From: Lasiodiplodia sp. COLG20
Taxonomy: Eukaryota > Ascomycota > Dothideomycetes > Botryosphaeriales > Botryosphaeriaceae
Length of the DNA stretch: 64,000 nucleotides
Assembly (NCBI GenBank): GCA_009801085.1
Contig: VNWV01000002.1
Location: forward strand, 3,410,001-3,474,000
Direction: 5' to 3'
Shown here: positions 10,596-22,806 of the stretch, one piece after another
How positions within the stretch are numbered: position 1 is the first letter of the stretch
How the letters are laid out: every line of letters starts with the position of its first letter
The notes under the pieces: model-generated
The model's database searches: none
The model's input: only the letters and a program-made list of their open reading frames with translations
Told to the model about the DNA's origin: nothing
Program-made: the position numbers and the translations under genes

Positions 10596-12776
10596 CTTGG
10601 TAGCAATGATTCCCCACAAGAGTCGAAAGGCCCTCGTTTGGAAGATTGATAGTTCGCCGGAGCAGCCGCCATATATCTACTTATTTCAACCGCCTCCTCA
10701 AGGGGCTAGCCATATCGGAACTTTCATCGTAGCAAGTTTCTATTTCTGGTATTTTGCCCAGCCAGAGCCGGTATGCCGCGACTTTGTCGCATTCCCTCCG
10801 TATCACATCATTTCGCTGGAGCTGGCACACACACATTGCTGTCCTACGCGAATGTTTGTGGGATTATAGCACATGCGTGTCGACTGATAAAAACGGTTTC
10901 CTGTTCCGCTCGCCTGTAGCATTCCACAGCCGGTCCGGGTTGCCGTCTGTCCTGTGGAATGATGAGAAGTGTGGGCACCCTGAAGATCCGAAACGCCGGC
11001 ACGCGACAAGCAAGGGATGGACCAAATTACGCAAGCCTGGCCATGATGTGACGGTACAGCGCAGGTTTGCAGCACATCAAGCCGTCGAGATAAGGCTTTG
11101 TGTCAAAAAAAATCCAAACGGCTTGTGCGACGGAACACTGCCGATAAGCTGACGGGGCGCAGCAGACGCTCCTACGTCTCTGCTATTGATAGCGACAGGC
11201 AGCAGGTTTCTTTCTGCCTACGCGTTGTTCAGCCTCGCGTAGTCCGCACCCGATGGATCTGTCTGGCGCGCAGGTCGTTGATGTAGCAATGCAAGGCATC
11301 GGTATACGCTTTCCGGGATGCGGGGGATCGAAATGAAGAAGGGACCCAATAGCGTACCTTTATTCCAACGTGCTAATTACCTAAAGGCATGGCCAGGGTC
11401 GGAGGGGGCCGAAGAGGGTGCGACGCGAAATTGCCGGTTGCGGAAAAGCGTCGCGCCAGTTGTTTATCGCGTCTGACGCAGCTAATATGGACGTCGTCGG
11501 CCTGTTAGCTATATTTAGGAAAGTAGATGGGTCGTTACAAGGGGCTGTACCACTACTCTGTGGAGCGCATATGCTTCATCTCGATCGCTTCTGATCCTCC
11601 TGCCACCTGGAATCTGGCGGTGACGAAGCTCCATCATTGTTTCGACAATGCGTAGCCGGTTGCAGCGCTGGCCCCCTCAAGGAATGCCTGCGGGAAATCT
11701 TAAAAAAAAGATTTTCTCTTTCGATTGTTATGTGATATGAATGTTGAAAACGCGGGATGTTGCATCAAAAATTGTGTCGCAAGTGCAATGAATGTCATGA
11801 TTATTCGACTCGATTACATGAAAACTTTCTGTGACTGAGAAGACTTTGTTGTATCTCTTTACTTCAGTGATATACTCCCAGTCCCTAATTTAATTGGACG
11901 ATTGTCAGTTTCTTTTACATTCTCATGTTGTGGACGTGGAAACTTGTTGATTGCCCACCCTGTATGCACATGCCAGTCTTATACAATGACCATGAAAGAC
12001 TTTCAAGCCATAGCTTATTACAGCCCTTGCTGCGAGTTTGTTTCTTGCGGGAGTCTGAAAACTCTTATAGATTGAAGTTCTTTGCTTCACTTGTTGGATC
12101 TGCTTTATACATTCGCATAGCAATCTGATTTTACACTCCGTGGTTCTGAAGTAAATTTGAGGCAGTGAGGAAGACAGGTCTGACTGTAGTCGAACCGTAA
12201 AAGATCACGGCGGTGTGTGGAAAGTCGATAGGAATACAGACGATGGATCTTTTGAGGGCATTCCAAAGCATCTCGGGGCTGGGTGAAATCGTGAGTTACG
12301 AACTTGGAAGGAAGAGAGGAGGTTTATTCAAGCAGTTGTGTGTGAAAACTACTACGCAGATGGTGAAAAGAAACTGATGGTAGCCGCATGGGTGAAGTTT
12401 GCTCTCTTCTTTGAGAAATAAAGCCGTGCTGATACTAAGTGAGGCAACAGCGGATGGTGCCTGCGATTTAAACTGAGAGTCTGCACGGATGCGAGTGAGT
12501 CGTTGAGAAGTGAATGATAAATTTTCAAGGTGAAGGAGGCTCGCACATATTGCTATATCTCTTCTTATGCGCGAGCAATCCACTGGTTGGCACATCGCTC
12601 TTGCTTTGATAGGCAAGTGAGTGGACGACATCGCTTACTAAGGCGTGACGTGATATCCACATTTGAACACCATCTATGACTCTGTCCTCACCCTCACTCT
12701 CACTCCAGTTTTCGCAGTCCGTGTGGCTATCCAAACTGCTGCGCAACCATCATCCAGTGTCCAGCAGCCGCGCATC
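10596..12776. other. Long spacer without supportable genes
   Basis: About 2.2 kb separate the synthetase start from the next gene. The left part must hold the synthetase promoter. From about 11690 to 12560 the DNA is AT-rich. Short frames on both strands have no motif and mutually overlap. Confidence 0.5.
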
Positions 12777-13808
12777 ATGATTCCTATCTGGGTCCCGGCT
12801 GACTCAGGCGACGAAGTCGCCAACCGCCTGCGCGCCTCTTGTGTCTCGTTCCTGAGTAAGGCGAATGATGAATGCATCCTTCCATTCAACAGCCAGCACC
12901 CTTGCGACATGAGCGCGCTACGTGTTTATAAGTGTCTCGTCGACCGCCCCTTCAAGGTAAGGCTCTTAGTAGCGCTCTTCTACAGATCTCCTACTGACAA
13001 GGACTAGGATATCGACGTCGTCCAGAGGTACGCCTGGTACAAGGCTGTTCCAGCTTGGGCCAGCAATGACTTCTGGACTGTGCGCATCGACCACTTCATT
13101 ACACCTTTGTGAGCGTCCAATATGCTTCTATCCCCCAAAGGAAAGCCCGCCGACTAATCCAGACCGAGCAGCTCGTTTCCCATTCTGGACAGCATCATGG
13201 AGGCTGAGCACGGCAGCGACAAGAAGCCCGTCACTTTCTTCACCACCAAGACCACCCTTCCGGGCGGCATGTACACCTACCACCGCTTCATTCATGAGGA
13301 CGGCGTGATCCAGAAGCGCAACCTTCTCGGCTTCCTCGACCCGCTTGCCACCGCTGACATCAACGCTACGCATCCGTTGCTTCGCGACGCCTTCCACTTG
13401 CCTCCCGAGATGCAGGCTCAGGACAAGAACCAAGGTACCCCAGCTGCTAACGGCATGCTGTACGGTGATACCTTGGTGAAGGTCACTAAGCAGAACTCTT
13501 CCGCTGTGCGCTTCCAAGGCAGCTTCGTCAAGAGTGACGAGTTGGAGGATCCATTCAGCAGCCCTGAGGTCGGCCAGCGAAGCCGTGGCCGCAACAGCGG
13601 CAATCTCAAGTACAATAGCACCTGCACCAGCCCTGATAGCAAGAATCAGCTTACCCCCACGTACACCTCAAGTGTCGGGTCCGGCCAGATGGACATTCTG
13701 CTTGAGCAGCTCGAGGAAGCTAACAACAAGGAAGATATCGTCCGCGCGCAGAGCCAGGAGATCGGAGAGCTGAAGCATGATGTGCTGAAGAAGTATCCGC
13801 CTGACTGA
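12777..13808 (+). CDS. Hypothetical protein
   Basis: Three exons, 12777..12956, 13008..13108 and 13163..13808, give 308 aa. ATG 12777 is the only ATG in the first exon frame. Both introns have good signals (GTAAGG with CTGAC and CTAG; GTGAGC with CTAAT and CCAG), and the frame is kept through both, which makes the model solid. I do not recognise the family. The N-terminal half is mixed alpha/beta with aromatic residues (QRYAWYKAVPAWASNDFW). The C-terminal third is polar with a short, possibly coiled-coil, acidic segment (LLEQLEEANNKEDIVRAQSQEI). There is no signal peptide, membrane segment or cofactor motif. Confidence 0.75.
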
Positions 13809-14368
13809 GTTGTTGTACAAAGACACAGTTCGGAGGAGCTTCAATTTGTCTAGAACTGCATCTGGGTTGAATCCCTAATTTTCGAGCCAGAGCTACAGTG
13901 ATAGGGTGCCAGATTACGATAGCGTACAGCTACTGTAGCTGGACGATAAGTAAAGAATTCATGACATTGTCCTGTTTTATGTGTGGCTTGCACGCTTTTG
14001 CCCTGGAGCCGTTGAATTCAGATCTACGTTTTAATGTGCCACCAAGCAATCACCAAGTGCAGAGGAATAGCGCTAGCTCAAAGAAACTGCGGTAATATTC
14101 CATGGTATGGCCTAACCAACTGAGGAGACGAAATCTACTTTCTCCGAGGCGGCTTGAAGGTTTACTCACGGAAGAAACTGACATGCAACTGCACGCGTAT
14201 TTGCTCCTGCCGTTTTTATTTCTCTCTCTTGGCAGATAATGGACCCTGAAGCCGGGGACCCAAAGTTGCATATAAGACGCGTCGTCTCTTCAAACTGGAC
14301 CTTCATTCTTCCTCCCCTCACTTCCACTCTACATCAACCGCTGCTTTGCTTGACTTCACCTCACGAGA
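13809..14368. other. Intergenic spacer with promoter of the next gene
   Basis: No gene is seen. The right end holds a TATA-like element and a pyrimidine-rich leader just before the ATG at 14369. Confidence 0.5.
14271..14277 (+). promoter_or_regulatory. TATA-like element
   Basis: TATAAGA lies 98 bases before the ATG at 14369 and is followed by a C/T-rich stretch typical of fungal transcription start regions. It is a positional match only. Confidence 0.45.
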
Positions 14369-15488
14369 ATGGCAGCTCCTATGCTTGCAAAAACGACAAA
14401 AATCTCAATTTACCCCAGAGAAGGACGATGGACCGCGTGGCCACAAGAGCAGGACAACATGGAGTTGCTCTGGCACGATGTCTGCAGAGCCGCTTTGCAG
14501 TCGGCGTACATAAATGATACCGATCTGCAAGCGTTCCAATCGGTGCCAAGGAAGCCATTCGGCGTCCAACTCAAAGACTTCGTGCGCAAGCTCCTACTCA
14601 AAAACCTAAAACGCACGCTAATTGGAAGCACCAGGTTGGAAATGTCCAAGGACAATGGACGGAAAACGGAGTATGGCTGGTGGCTTACCCTCTTCTGACT
14701 GAAGATGATGGGACCTGGATAGCACGGTTGGACATCTTCTACTTCTTCACAGACAAAGATTGCACCACCTAGTAAGCCGCGCCCTCTCACCGTCGATGGA
14801 TGCACTTACTGATTCCAAATTCGCACGCACTAGCGAGTACGTCAAAAACCCCGTGCTGACTATCCAGCATTCTGAAGATGAAGGCGACACCTGGGACCAC
14901 ACCACACTGGCGTACGATCGAGATTCTAAGAGCCTCAGACTCATGCCGAGCGACCATCTGGATGAGATCGACCTTTTCCGGCACATCTCCATTGACATCG
15001 ATAAACATAAACACAAAGATATATTCCCCCGGAAGCTCTCTTATAAGGATAGAGCTGCGGCTGAAAGGGCCAGTTTGATGGGGAGCAGTGCTAGCAACGT
15101 CCAGGAGGAGCAGACAGATTGCAAGAAAGAAGAACAGGAAGTATCCGAGGCCTCTGCAGCCCTGTCAGTAGGAGCAAAAAGGAATCGGCCAATCATTCTT
15201 GAAGACTCCGAGGACGAGCATGACGCGGCGACCGCTTCTAATCCGTCTGGTTCATCCTCATCAGGCCATAGAAAGGTTAAAAAAGTTGCAACAACAGGCG
15301 CGAAGGCTAGTGCAGAAGTCGGTCCGGCTCATGGTGATGGGAGCAGCGACCGCAACGAACAGCAAGCTGGAGACAGAGAACTCGAGAAGGCACTTCGGAG
15401 GATCAAGACGTTGGAGGCTATAGTGCGCGAGCAGGGAGTCGAGATCACGGAGCTCAAGCTACGACTCGCCGATGGCATGGGTCAGTAA
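14369..15488 (+). CDS. Hypothetical protein with SUMO-interaction-like motif and C-terminal coiled coil
   Basis: Three exons, 14369..14581, 14635..14771 and 14834..15488, give 334 aa. Each exon uses a different frame; the splices (GTGCGC..CCAG with GCTAAT; GTAAGC..CTAG with TTACTGAT) join them without a stop and give a smooth reading LKDFVGNVQGQWTENGVW..YFFTDKDCTTYEYVKNP. Residues 1-180 look like a folded mixed alpha/beta domain that I do not recognise. The second half is charged and disordered. It contains RPIILEDSEDEHD, a hydrophobic core flanked by acidic/Ser residues like a SUMO-interacting motif, then a Lys-rich patch that could be a nuclear signal. The last 40 residues form a likely coiled coil (ALRRIKTLEAIVREQGVEI). 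A nuclear role is inferred only from these motifs. Confidence 0.72.
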
Positions 15489-16005
15489 AAGCCAGGCGAG
15501 TTCTTCAGGCTAAATATTTGCAGGGTGGAGGCGATAAGAATGGGGCGGAAGGCGGGGCAGATTGTACATCCCACACAAATAAATAGCTTCAATTAGAAAA
15601 TACCTCGGTCTGGGCCCCTGAGCTTCCTTCTGTACGATTGGCAGGGTGATGTGCAGGTGGCGGTGCGTGGAGAGAGTCTCGAAGGCAGGGGCGGGCCGAC
15701 GTCGGGCTAGGCCTAACGGGTCATGACCTCACCTGCCCGGCCGGCGTCTTCTTCCACGACCTCCGCGAGGACGCCGCGCCTATCTTCAGCTCCAAGCCGA
15801 ATTTCCAGCGCCCGCCCGACCCTCGATTCCTCGCCTGCCCCGCAGACCAGCATGTGCGTCGGCCCGCACGCCGAGTGAGCCTGTAGCGCCTGCGAGCTGT
15901 GGCTGCCTGGCGACCTGCTTCCTCCGCCTCGACGCTTCCGCCCGCCATCCTCCGCCCTCCGCCCGCTATCACTCGTCCTAGACCTCGCTCAAACGCCCCG
16001 CCACC
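15489..16005. other. GC-rich intergenic spacer
   Basis: No gene is seen. The right half is very rich in C and likely serves as the 5' leader of the phosphatase-like gene, whose ATG sits in a strong CCACCATGTCG context. Confidence 0.5.
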
Positions 16006-16996
16006 ATGTCGACCACCGAGGAGGTTGCCCTCTCCGATACCAGCCGCTCGTTTCGCCGCGCCAGCAACAACGAGTACGCCTTCCGTGTCCCCACCCCGCC
16101 GCGCATCATCATCCCGCCGCCCGCTGTGAACAGCCAGGAATCCGCCAATGCCATCCGCGTCGTCTCTGTCTCGACAATCGACGCTCGCGGCCCGGATCTG
16201 AGCTTCCTGGCCGCCGTCAATGGCGGCGAGCTGACTGCCCAGAACGCCGGACTGGAGTGGACCTACGAGAAGCGCCGTGATGCACAGATGGTGACTCCGT
16301 ATCTGTATTTGGGTCCGCCGCCTGTTGTCCTCGCCTCTCCACTGCAAGCTAACTCCTCCGTTTGCAGGCCCTCACAGCACCGCCAAGAATCGAGACTTCC
16401 TCAGCAAGACGAATATAACCATGTTGCTGGCCGTGAAACAGGCCGGCATGCCCGTCAATGCTGCCGCCCGCATCGCCAACGAGATGGGAATCGCCTTCCG
16501 CACCGTCGACATTCGCACCCCGCAAGACCTGATCGCCTCGTTCCCCCTAGCCTCCGACGTGATCAACGACCATCTTGCCGATGTCAACGCCCGTATACAA
16601 GGTGGCGGATGTGGTTTGCAGCACGGAAAGGTCCTTGTGTTCTGTGAATCAGGAAATGAGAAATCAGCGGCTGTTGTAGTGGCGTGGATCATGGAAATGC
16701 TGAACCTGGATTTCCTCAAGGCAATGCAGTTTGTTCAAGGCCAGCGCTTCTGCGTCAACTTCGACGACCACCTAAAGACTGTCTTGCAATCATACGGAGA
16801 CATACTGTCCGCAAAGCGCTCCGTTGCCCTCGACTGTGCCGCTCGGCCGCCGCAACACTCCTTCTCGGTACAAAGCAACTCCAAACGCACGCTAGACACG
16901 ACATATGACGAGGATATGGATGTGGACACTGTAGACGATGCCGATGTTCTGCGATTCGAGGGCCGGACACATGTTCCCTTCGAGAGTATCGACTGA
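16006..16996 (+). CDS. Dual-specificity-phosphatase-like protein with altered signature
   Basis: Two exons, 16006..16312 and 16368..16996, give 311 aa. The intron has a poor donor (GTCCGC), but the only frame-correct splice yields TPYLYLGPHSTAKNRDFL, the usual start of this phosphatase fold, and a GCTAAC branch site precedes TTTGCAG. The P-loop reads VFCESGNEKSAA. The catalytic cysteine position is present (C195), the preceding His is Phe194, and the signature arginine of CxxxxxR is Lys201. Classic DSPs need this Arg to bind phosphate, so the protein may be a weak enzyme or a pseudophosphatase. An Asp-rich tail (DEDMDVDTVDDAD) follows. The expected role is phospho-protein binding or dephosphorylation in the cytoplasm or nucleus; substrates are unknown. 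Confidence 0.85.
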
Positions 16997-18049
16997 GACC
17001 GGATAGACTGGACATCATCTTGAGCATACATTTCTCTCCCCGGGCTGCGTTTTGTCTTCTCTGCTTTCTGTTAGCAGGATTTGCACCTCGAGCTCGCTTT
17101 ACATATTCTTGACGGGCTGGTTTTTACGATGTTAACAGCCATGACCCTCTTCTGTATGTCTGCACTAGCTTTTCACAGCATGCGTGCGCGCTGACCTTGA
17201 GCTCGCCAATAGACCGCACAAATAGGGAAGAAATGGAAGATCGACAGGTGGCATGATACCCGGCGGGCGGCGTTCGTGCACTCGAATTCATGGTGGGACT
17301 TTGATATGAGCATTTGCAATTCAGTCAATGTCTCTTTTCTTGTTTTTGTGTTATGCCTGAACAGCCTTGATGATTTGGCGTATCTTTTGGGAAGAGCATT
17401 GTGTCTTCTAATGTCCGTGAACATTCCGCTCGGTGCTAATGTCGTTTGCGATAGGTTCGGCTTATGGCGTTAGTACATACAATGAGCCCATTAAGCTGGG
17501 TCCAAACTCTGCTTCAGAAGGTTCCTTGAACTTCAGCATATGGAACAATCAAAATTCAGCCATACGTATGGGCACAGGTCCACAAGTTTCGAAAGAGTGG
17601 CGTCCGAGTTGCGGGGACCCTCGGATCCGTTTCCCAGGTTACTGAAGTCTTTATCTTCTCGTATCCAAACCAAGTGAGCCTCCTTGTTCTAGCCACTTAA
17701 CTTTATGAAAGCGAGCCAAGCCCAGTGAGCACTTCAGCCTCGAACACGCCGTTCCAAAGGTCCACCTGCCATATATGGTGAATGCCCATATCCACAAGTG
17801 ACCTTTGACGAGCATCAGAAGCTTAAACGCGCACGCTAAGTCAGCTGGCACGTACGCCACCCCGACTATTTCTTACCGGCCTCCTCCAAGGACGGGGCTT
17901 CCGGCCCACTTTCCGAAGCACCGATTCCTCGTACGGAAGGCTCACCTGGAGCCGCAGCTACGTAAACTGCTCTTCACCCGCGCAACCTGTTCGCCCTCAC
18001 TCTAACAACCCATTCCCGAAACCTTTCCTCCACCACCAGGACTATTGAC
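16997..18049. other. Intergenic spacer
   Basis: About 1 kb separate the phosphatase-like gene from the next gene. The short open frames have no motifs. Nothing else was seen. Confidence 0.5.
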
Positions 18050-18094
18050 ATGACGCAGCTCCCTCGTGGCGATGGAGCTCCGGAAAGGACGTGA
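18050..18094 (+). promoter_or_regulatory. Overlapping upstream ORF (14 codons)
   Basis: ATG 18050 opens a 14-codon frame (MTQLPRGDGAPERT) that ends at TGA 18092-18094. It overlaps the start of the main frame (ATG 18072) in a different frame. Such an arrangement would lower translation of the main ORF. Alternatively the stop lies within a GTGAGC donor at 18091 and this is a first coding exon. Confidence 0.45.
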
Positions 18095-20795
18095 GCGTCG
18101 CGCGCCGCGCCGCTTCCAAGAAGAACTGGATCGGATCTACGCGCCTGAGGTGCCCGAGCAACCCGTCATTCGCCCCGCCAGCAGGCCTGCTCGCCCACTC
18201 TTCGAAGCGGCCTCGAAACCGTTCAACCCGCACCTGCCGCCGGCCGCTTTTCCTACCTTGTCACCGGACAATAGGCAATCGAGCCTTCACAACAGTGGGG
18301 GCCAAGCAGCAGCGTCAGAAGATTCACTGATTGTGAAACTGAAAACCGACAAGGATGCGCTATGCTCGCTTCACTTTTCACTGAGAGACTTGGTGAAGCG
18401 AGAGGACTCTCGTGAAGAGGCAGTTTTGTCAGCGAAGCAGGAGCTGCGCAGTGTCACCGACATCAGTAATGGTCGAGCATTCGTGAAAGGCGATATTGGT
18501 TATGAAGAGCAGTATGATACTCACTCAACACTTTCTTCCATGGAGGATACGGACTGCATGGGCAACCCCGAGACGGCCCACTCTACAAAGGTGCGTAATG
18601 TTTGATGATGCCTTTAGTTAATTGATTTCACTAACTACCATCGATAGATAGACCTTTCGGAGCTTCATCCCATGGTGCGCTGCACCATATTAATGAACAT
18701 GTACATCGATGCCCTCAAAGAAGGCTTTCAAAACCCTCTGTTTCCTATCCAGCGCCTGCTCAACTTGCCTGCGAAGAGCATTATGCAGGCACTCAATAAT
18801 GTTGAGAAGGCGTATATTGATGACGACTATCCGGATTGCATGTCAGCGCTAGCTATGGCAAAGCATATTCTACAAGCACGCCGCTTTCTTGTGCAGCAGC
18901 AGTGGCCATGGCGCTTCCTAGACCCTGTAGATCTGGCAGAGTATACGCCAGACCAAGCGATGCAAATGCAACACGCGCATGCACCGGAGCAAGCACACAA
19001 CATGTCTGCAGCAGATCTTCTCTTCTTTGGTAGACGCAAAGAAGTGCAGCCCAAAGTTGTGGGTGGAACTTTGCTCGCTCCAAAGGACGTCAGGCCAGCG
19101 AACGATCGTGCACAAGAGACGACGCGAAACGCTCCAGCGAGAGCGACGGTGACCATTTCATTTGGTTCGCAGGAGCATTGCCAACGCCGTAGGCTTAGGC
19201 TTGAGAAAATGACTTTTGCGGAAGGCGCCGCCCAGGAAGAGCTGCAGCGGCTGCGACTTCGCGGGCGGCAGGGGCAGTCGCTTCCCAGTAGGAGGCAGGA
19301 GGCGTCATCATCTGAGAAGTACTTCCAGCCCCAACTTGTCTACTCTCCTTCAATGCCCAAGTCCAACATTTTCACTTTTCCAGTCACCGTGCTCAACCAG
19401 AGCCCATCAACACCAGCTTCGCCCGACACATCTAGCTCCGCAGCCTCAGTCTCACCGCCACCGCGCGAGATGTTGTTCCCCACCGCCCCGTCCTCGCCGC
19501 CACCCTCGGATCTTCCTTCCGCCATCTACGGATCCCCGTCCGTCGAGTGCTCAGAGGCAGAGGTGCTGAAGATGCTTGGAGCCGCCACTACCGCGGCTAT
19601 CTCCCACAGCACTGCCTTCTCTTCCAGCCCGATGAGAGGAGAAGCTAGTGACACGCCTGCTGCTCGCTGGACGCCGCCCGGTGACGACGTGGAAGAGAAG
19701 CAAAGCAACATCATGCCCGTTCGGCCTATACAAGTGGGCCAGCAGCTGATCACTCAAACACCGCCGTCAACGCCAACGACAATGGGATCAGAGCCCAGCT
19801 CGCCTTCTCTGCAGCGGCAGCAGCGACAAATGATGCGCCGCCGCGGCCGCCCACCCCTCAGGTTGCAGTCATCCTCGGCATCCGCCATGCTCATGCTGTT
19901 CGAGCGGAACTACCACCGGCGAATTCAGGAACAGCAGGCCGCGCAGGCGTTCGTGCAGGTCGGATCGCTGCGAGACGTGTTGACGCCGCGAGAGGATTCG
20001 GAGCTAGACCAGCGAAACGGACACTCTTCGACAACAGAATTGGGTGCTTCTACCCCCGCTGCCACTCCTTCGGCAGACCACTACTCTTTCTCACCAGGAA
20101 TGACCCCTCAACCCATCAGCAGCCTTGGAACCCCTTTCTTCGGCTCCTCGGCCTCCTCTCGTAGCGAGCATGCGTCCAGCACACTCTCCAACTTTTCTTT
20201 CTCTAGACCTATGCCGTCCACCGTAGCGACCGCCGTGGCCACGCCTCCGTCAAGCGTTCCCGTGGCCCCGATGATGACCGCCCAGACCGCCACTGCCGCA
20301 GACAGTAGCAACGGCCACAGCATCGCCGCCGCCCGTCCGCTGCCGTACCCATTCCCGAACTTCGGACAGAGGAGATCCATTACCGGCGCCACCACTGGCA
20401 ACCGTCCTCACAGCAGTGGCATCCGCGCGCAACTGGCCTTGCCGAGCAGCGCAGACAGTGCTGGAAACAGCAGCAACAGCATCGGCAACATGAGCAACAA
20501 CGGCGGCAGAAGCCCCCTCGACACCACCCGTGCGCAGTTGGCGCTACCGAACAACGCGAGCAAGAAAAGCGTCGACAAGATCGAACATGTGCCGCTGTCG
20601 CCGTCGCCGCTCGGTAAGCATCTGGCGGCCGCTCATCCCCCGTACGACGGTTCCGGCGTGGCGAGCGAGATCGTGCTCGTGGACGACGAAGGAGAGAAGA
20701 AGGAGGTGATTGTGGTGGATGGAGGACAGGTGGAGAATGGCGTGCCTTTCAAAATGTTCATGGAGGGGGTTGTTGAATGCGCTGGAAATGATTGA
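18072..20795 (+). CDS. Large, mostly disordered hypothetical protein
   Basis: Two exons, 18072..18590 and 18648..20795, give 888 aa. The intron is GTGCGT..GATAG with an ACTAAC branch site. I do not recognise the family. A helical segment early in exon 2 (about residues 175-265: MVRCTILMNMYIDALKEGF through ILQARRFLVQQQWPWRFL) is the only clearly folded part. It includes a regular helix-turn pattern with YIDDDYPDCMSALAMAKHI that looks like a TPR/MIT-type helical hairpin. The rest is Ser/Pro/Thr/Ala-rich with TPP and SPP sites that could be phosphorylated. The C-terminus ends in an acidic hydrophobic stretch (EIVLVDDEGEKKEVIVVDGG). The start is uncertain because of an overlapping upstream ATG at 18050. 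The long second exon has fungal-like high GC at third positions, supporting coding. Confidence 0.72.
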
Positions 20796-21637
20796 GCGCA
20801 GGCGCAGTGGACAGCATGAAGATGTTGAAGAAAATAATTAACGGGAAAGGATTATGAAAAAGGAACTCTGAAGGGAGGGTTCCAGGCCGAAACGGTTTGA
20901 ACTGTGGGAATGGGATGGTGGAAGCCATGCAGGATAAGCTAGAGATTTGTGGTATGGTTTGCATGCTATCAGCCCAAGTTCCGACGTCTCGGACCCCTGG
21001 TTCATGATCAATAGGTTAAGGGTAATTGGCTGTAGGACTTAACTAAGCATTTCAGTCCCTTAGCGGGGATATGAAGACGGCCCGGCAGCTTTACGCTAGG
21101 TGCGCCATAGGTACACCGCAGGCGGAAATACAAAGAGTACATCAGTAGCTTTTGAGTGTGGGTTTCAAGTGATTACCCTTTCACAATATGTGGTTGAGAT
21201 GATCCTTGGACGATCCACTGTATAGCGGCCAAGCTCCCGCCATTGAAGGATTTAGCCGTCTTTTCCTTTTTGAAGGGAGACAACGGAAAAGGAGACAACG
21301 AACAGCATAAGACAAACCACCTCCATCATACCTACCTGCCTACAGCAACTCGCCAAGCTCTTCTTCATCAGCAATGTACGACATCTCACGAGAAAAAAGA
21401 AGAGAAATCTGTGCTTTCCCCTCGACACCGCCCCGCTCTATTCGGAAACCACACGTCACCCATTGACCTAATACGAATACGCGGATACTTACTTACTCGT
21501 TCCGCATCTGTTTTTGAAAGACCCTGCGTCTACGCCACATGAGCGAGATGATACACAGACAGCTGTTGCTGGCTGCCGCACACCGCCAACCACACCGCGC
21601 CACCCGAACGGAAAAGGAAAAAACACCAGCAAGCTAT

Positions 21638-21667
21638 ACGCCGCAACACGCCGCAACACGCCGCAAC
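21638..21667 (+). repeat. Tandem repeat, 3 x 10 bp
   Basis: Three perfect head-to-tail copies of ACGCCGCAAC. Non-coding. Confidence 0.9.
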
Positions 21668-21744
21668 AAAGACCACACACATGGTCCGGGCTGCGTGTGA
21701 TACGAGTTTTGGAGGCGCACCCGATTACCCTAGCGAAGAAAGCG

Positions 21745-21770
21745 CGGGCGGCGGCGGCGGCGGCGGCGGG
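21745..21770 (+). repeat. GGC microsatellite
   Basis: A run of GGC triplets flanked by CGGGC blocks. Confidence 0.85.
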
Positions 21771-22806
21771 CGCGGCACACGGCGCACGGCGAACCTTACC
21801 TCTTCTCCTTCTTCTGTGCCTCCTCCCTCATCATCATCAATATGAAGGAATCCTTTCCGATCTCCCATCCGTGCGCGCGCACACAGGCCCGGCCCATGCT
21901 CTTGCTCTTTGCTCTTCTGCTCCTTCCCCAAGAGGACAAGAGGGTCAGTACTCAGTAAGCTTATTAAACCCGCCTTGGCGAAAAGTCGTCCTTGTTTGTC
22001 TGCGTGCATATTCTTCACTACCTCTTTTCACCTACCTGTATATGCAGGAGGCCGGAAAAAGCGAGACGACGACGCGTTCGAGATTTGAAACTTTCGAACA
22101 AATGGGAAAGAAGGGACTTACCGGTCAACCGGGCTGATAGATTGGCCCTTTCCTCGGCCGAGCGACCGTGGAGACTGCTGCAGGAGTTGTGTGTGGGTTT
22201 GGGGCACGTGTTAATACATGGTGGGTGAGCGCGACGAGAGTGATTTATTCGCAACAACGCAGGCTTGAAGAGAGTCGCGTTGCTCCAAGACATCTTGACA
22301 AGACAACAACCTGCAAAGAGTCCAACAACAACAAACAGCAGCGACATCTGAACTTCCTGTCATCAACTACACGCAGTACTCAGGGCCGTCCGGAGTTTGA
22401 GGCAAAAAAGAAAGGCCGAGCCGCCAAAAAAGCACGCTCTCTAATCTAAATTGCTCTTTGCGCATCTCTCTTGACGCACATTCCCGCTCCAACCAGTCAT
22501 AATCAAACCGATCTTGCGGCCCAAGCTCCCGTGCTGCATCTTCGCTTGGCTGGCCCAGGCGCAGCGCCTTCCCAATCATGGCGGAGGGTCAACCAAGAGC
22601 TGGAAATCGAGAAATAACTTTTGCGATATGAGGCTATGGAGGAAGGCGAATATTATGAGGGTGATGAGGGGGGGTAGATATTAGTGATGCCGTCTTATAA
22701 GATCTGGTAAATAGTGCAAAAGTAGGTGGCCGGTCAGGCGGATGTCTCCCGAGACGCGGATCACCGCCGGCCGCCTAGAAGCTGATCATCATCATGCGTC
22801 GCCCGT

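Larger units (their letters stand above)
20796..22806. other. Convergent spacer of 2 kb
   Basis: No gene can be supported. Open frames between 21240 and 22140 are low-complexity and lack motifs. The stretch contains a 10-bp tandem repeat and a GGC run, listed separately. Confidence 0.5.

Noticed and set aside
10596..12776. Extra biosynthetic genes for the synthetase locus
   Set aside because: I searched all frames of the spacer for P450, transferase or transporter motifs and saw none, so the locus appears limited to the reductase and synthetase on this side.
21638..21770. CRISPR-like repetition
   Set aside because: Only three adjacent 10-bp copies and a triplet run, without spacers. It is a simple tandem repeat in a eukaryotic genome.
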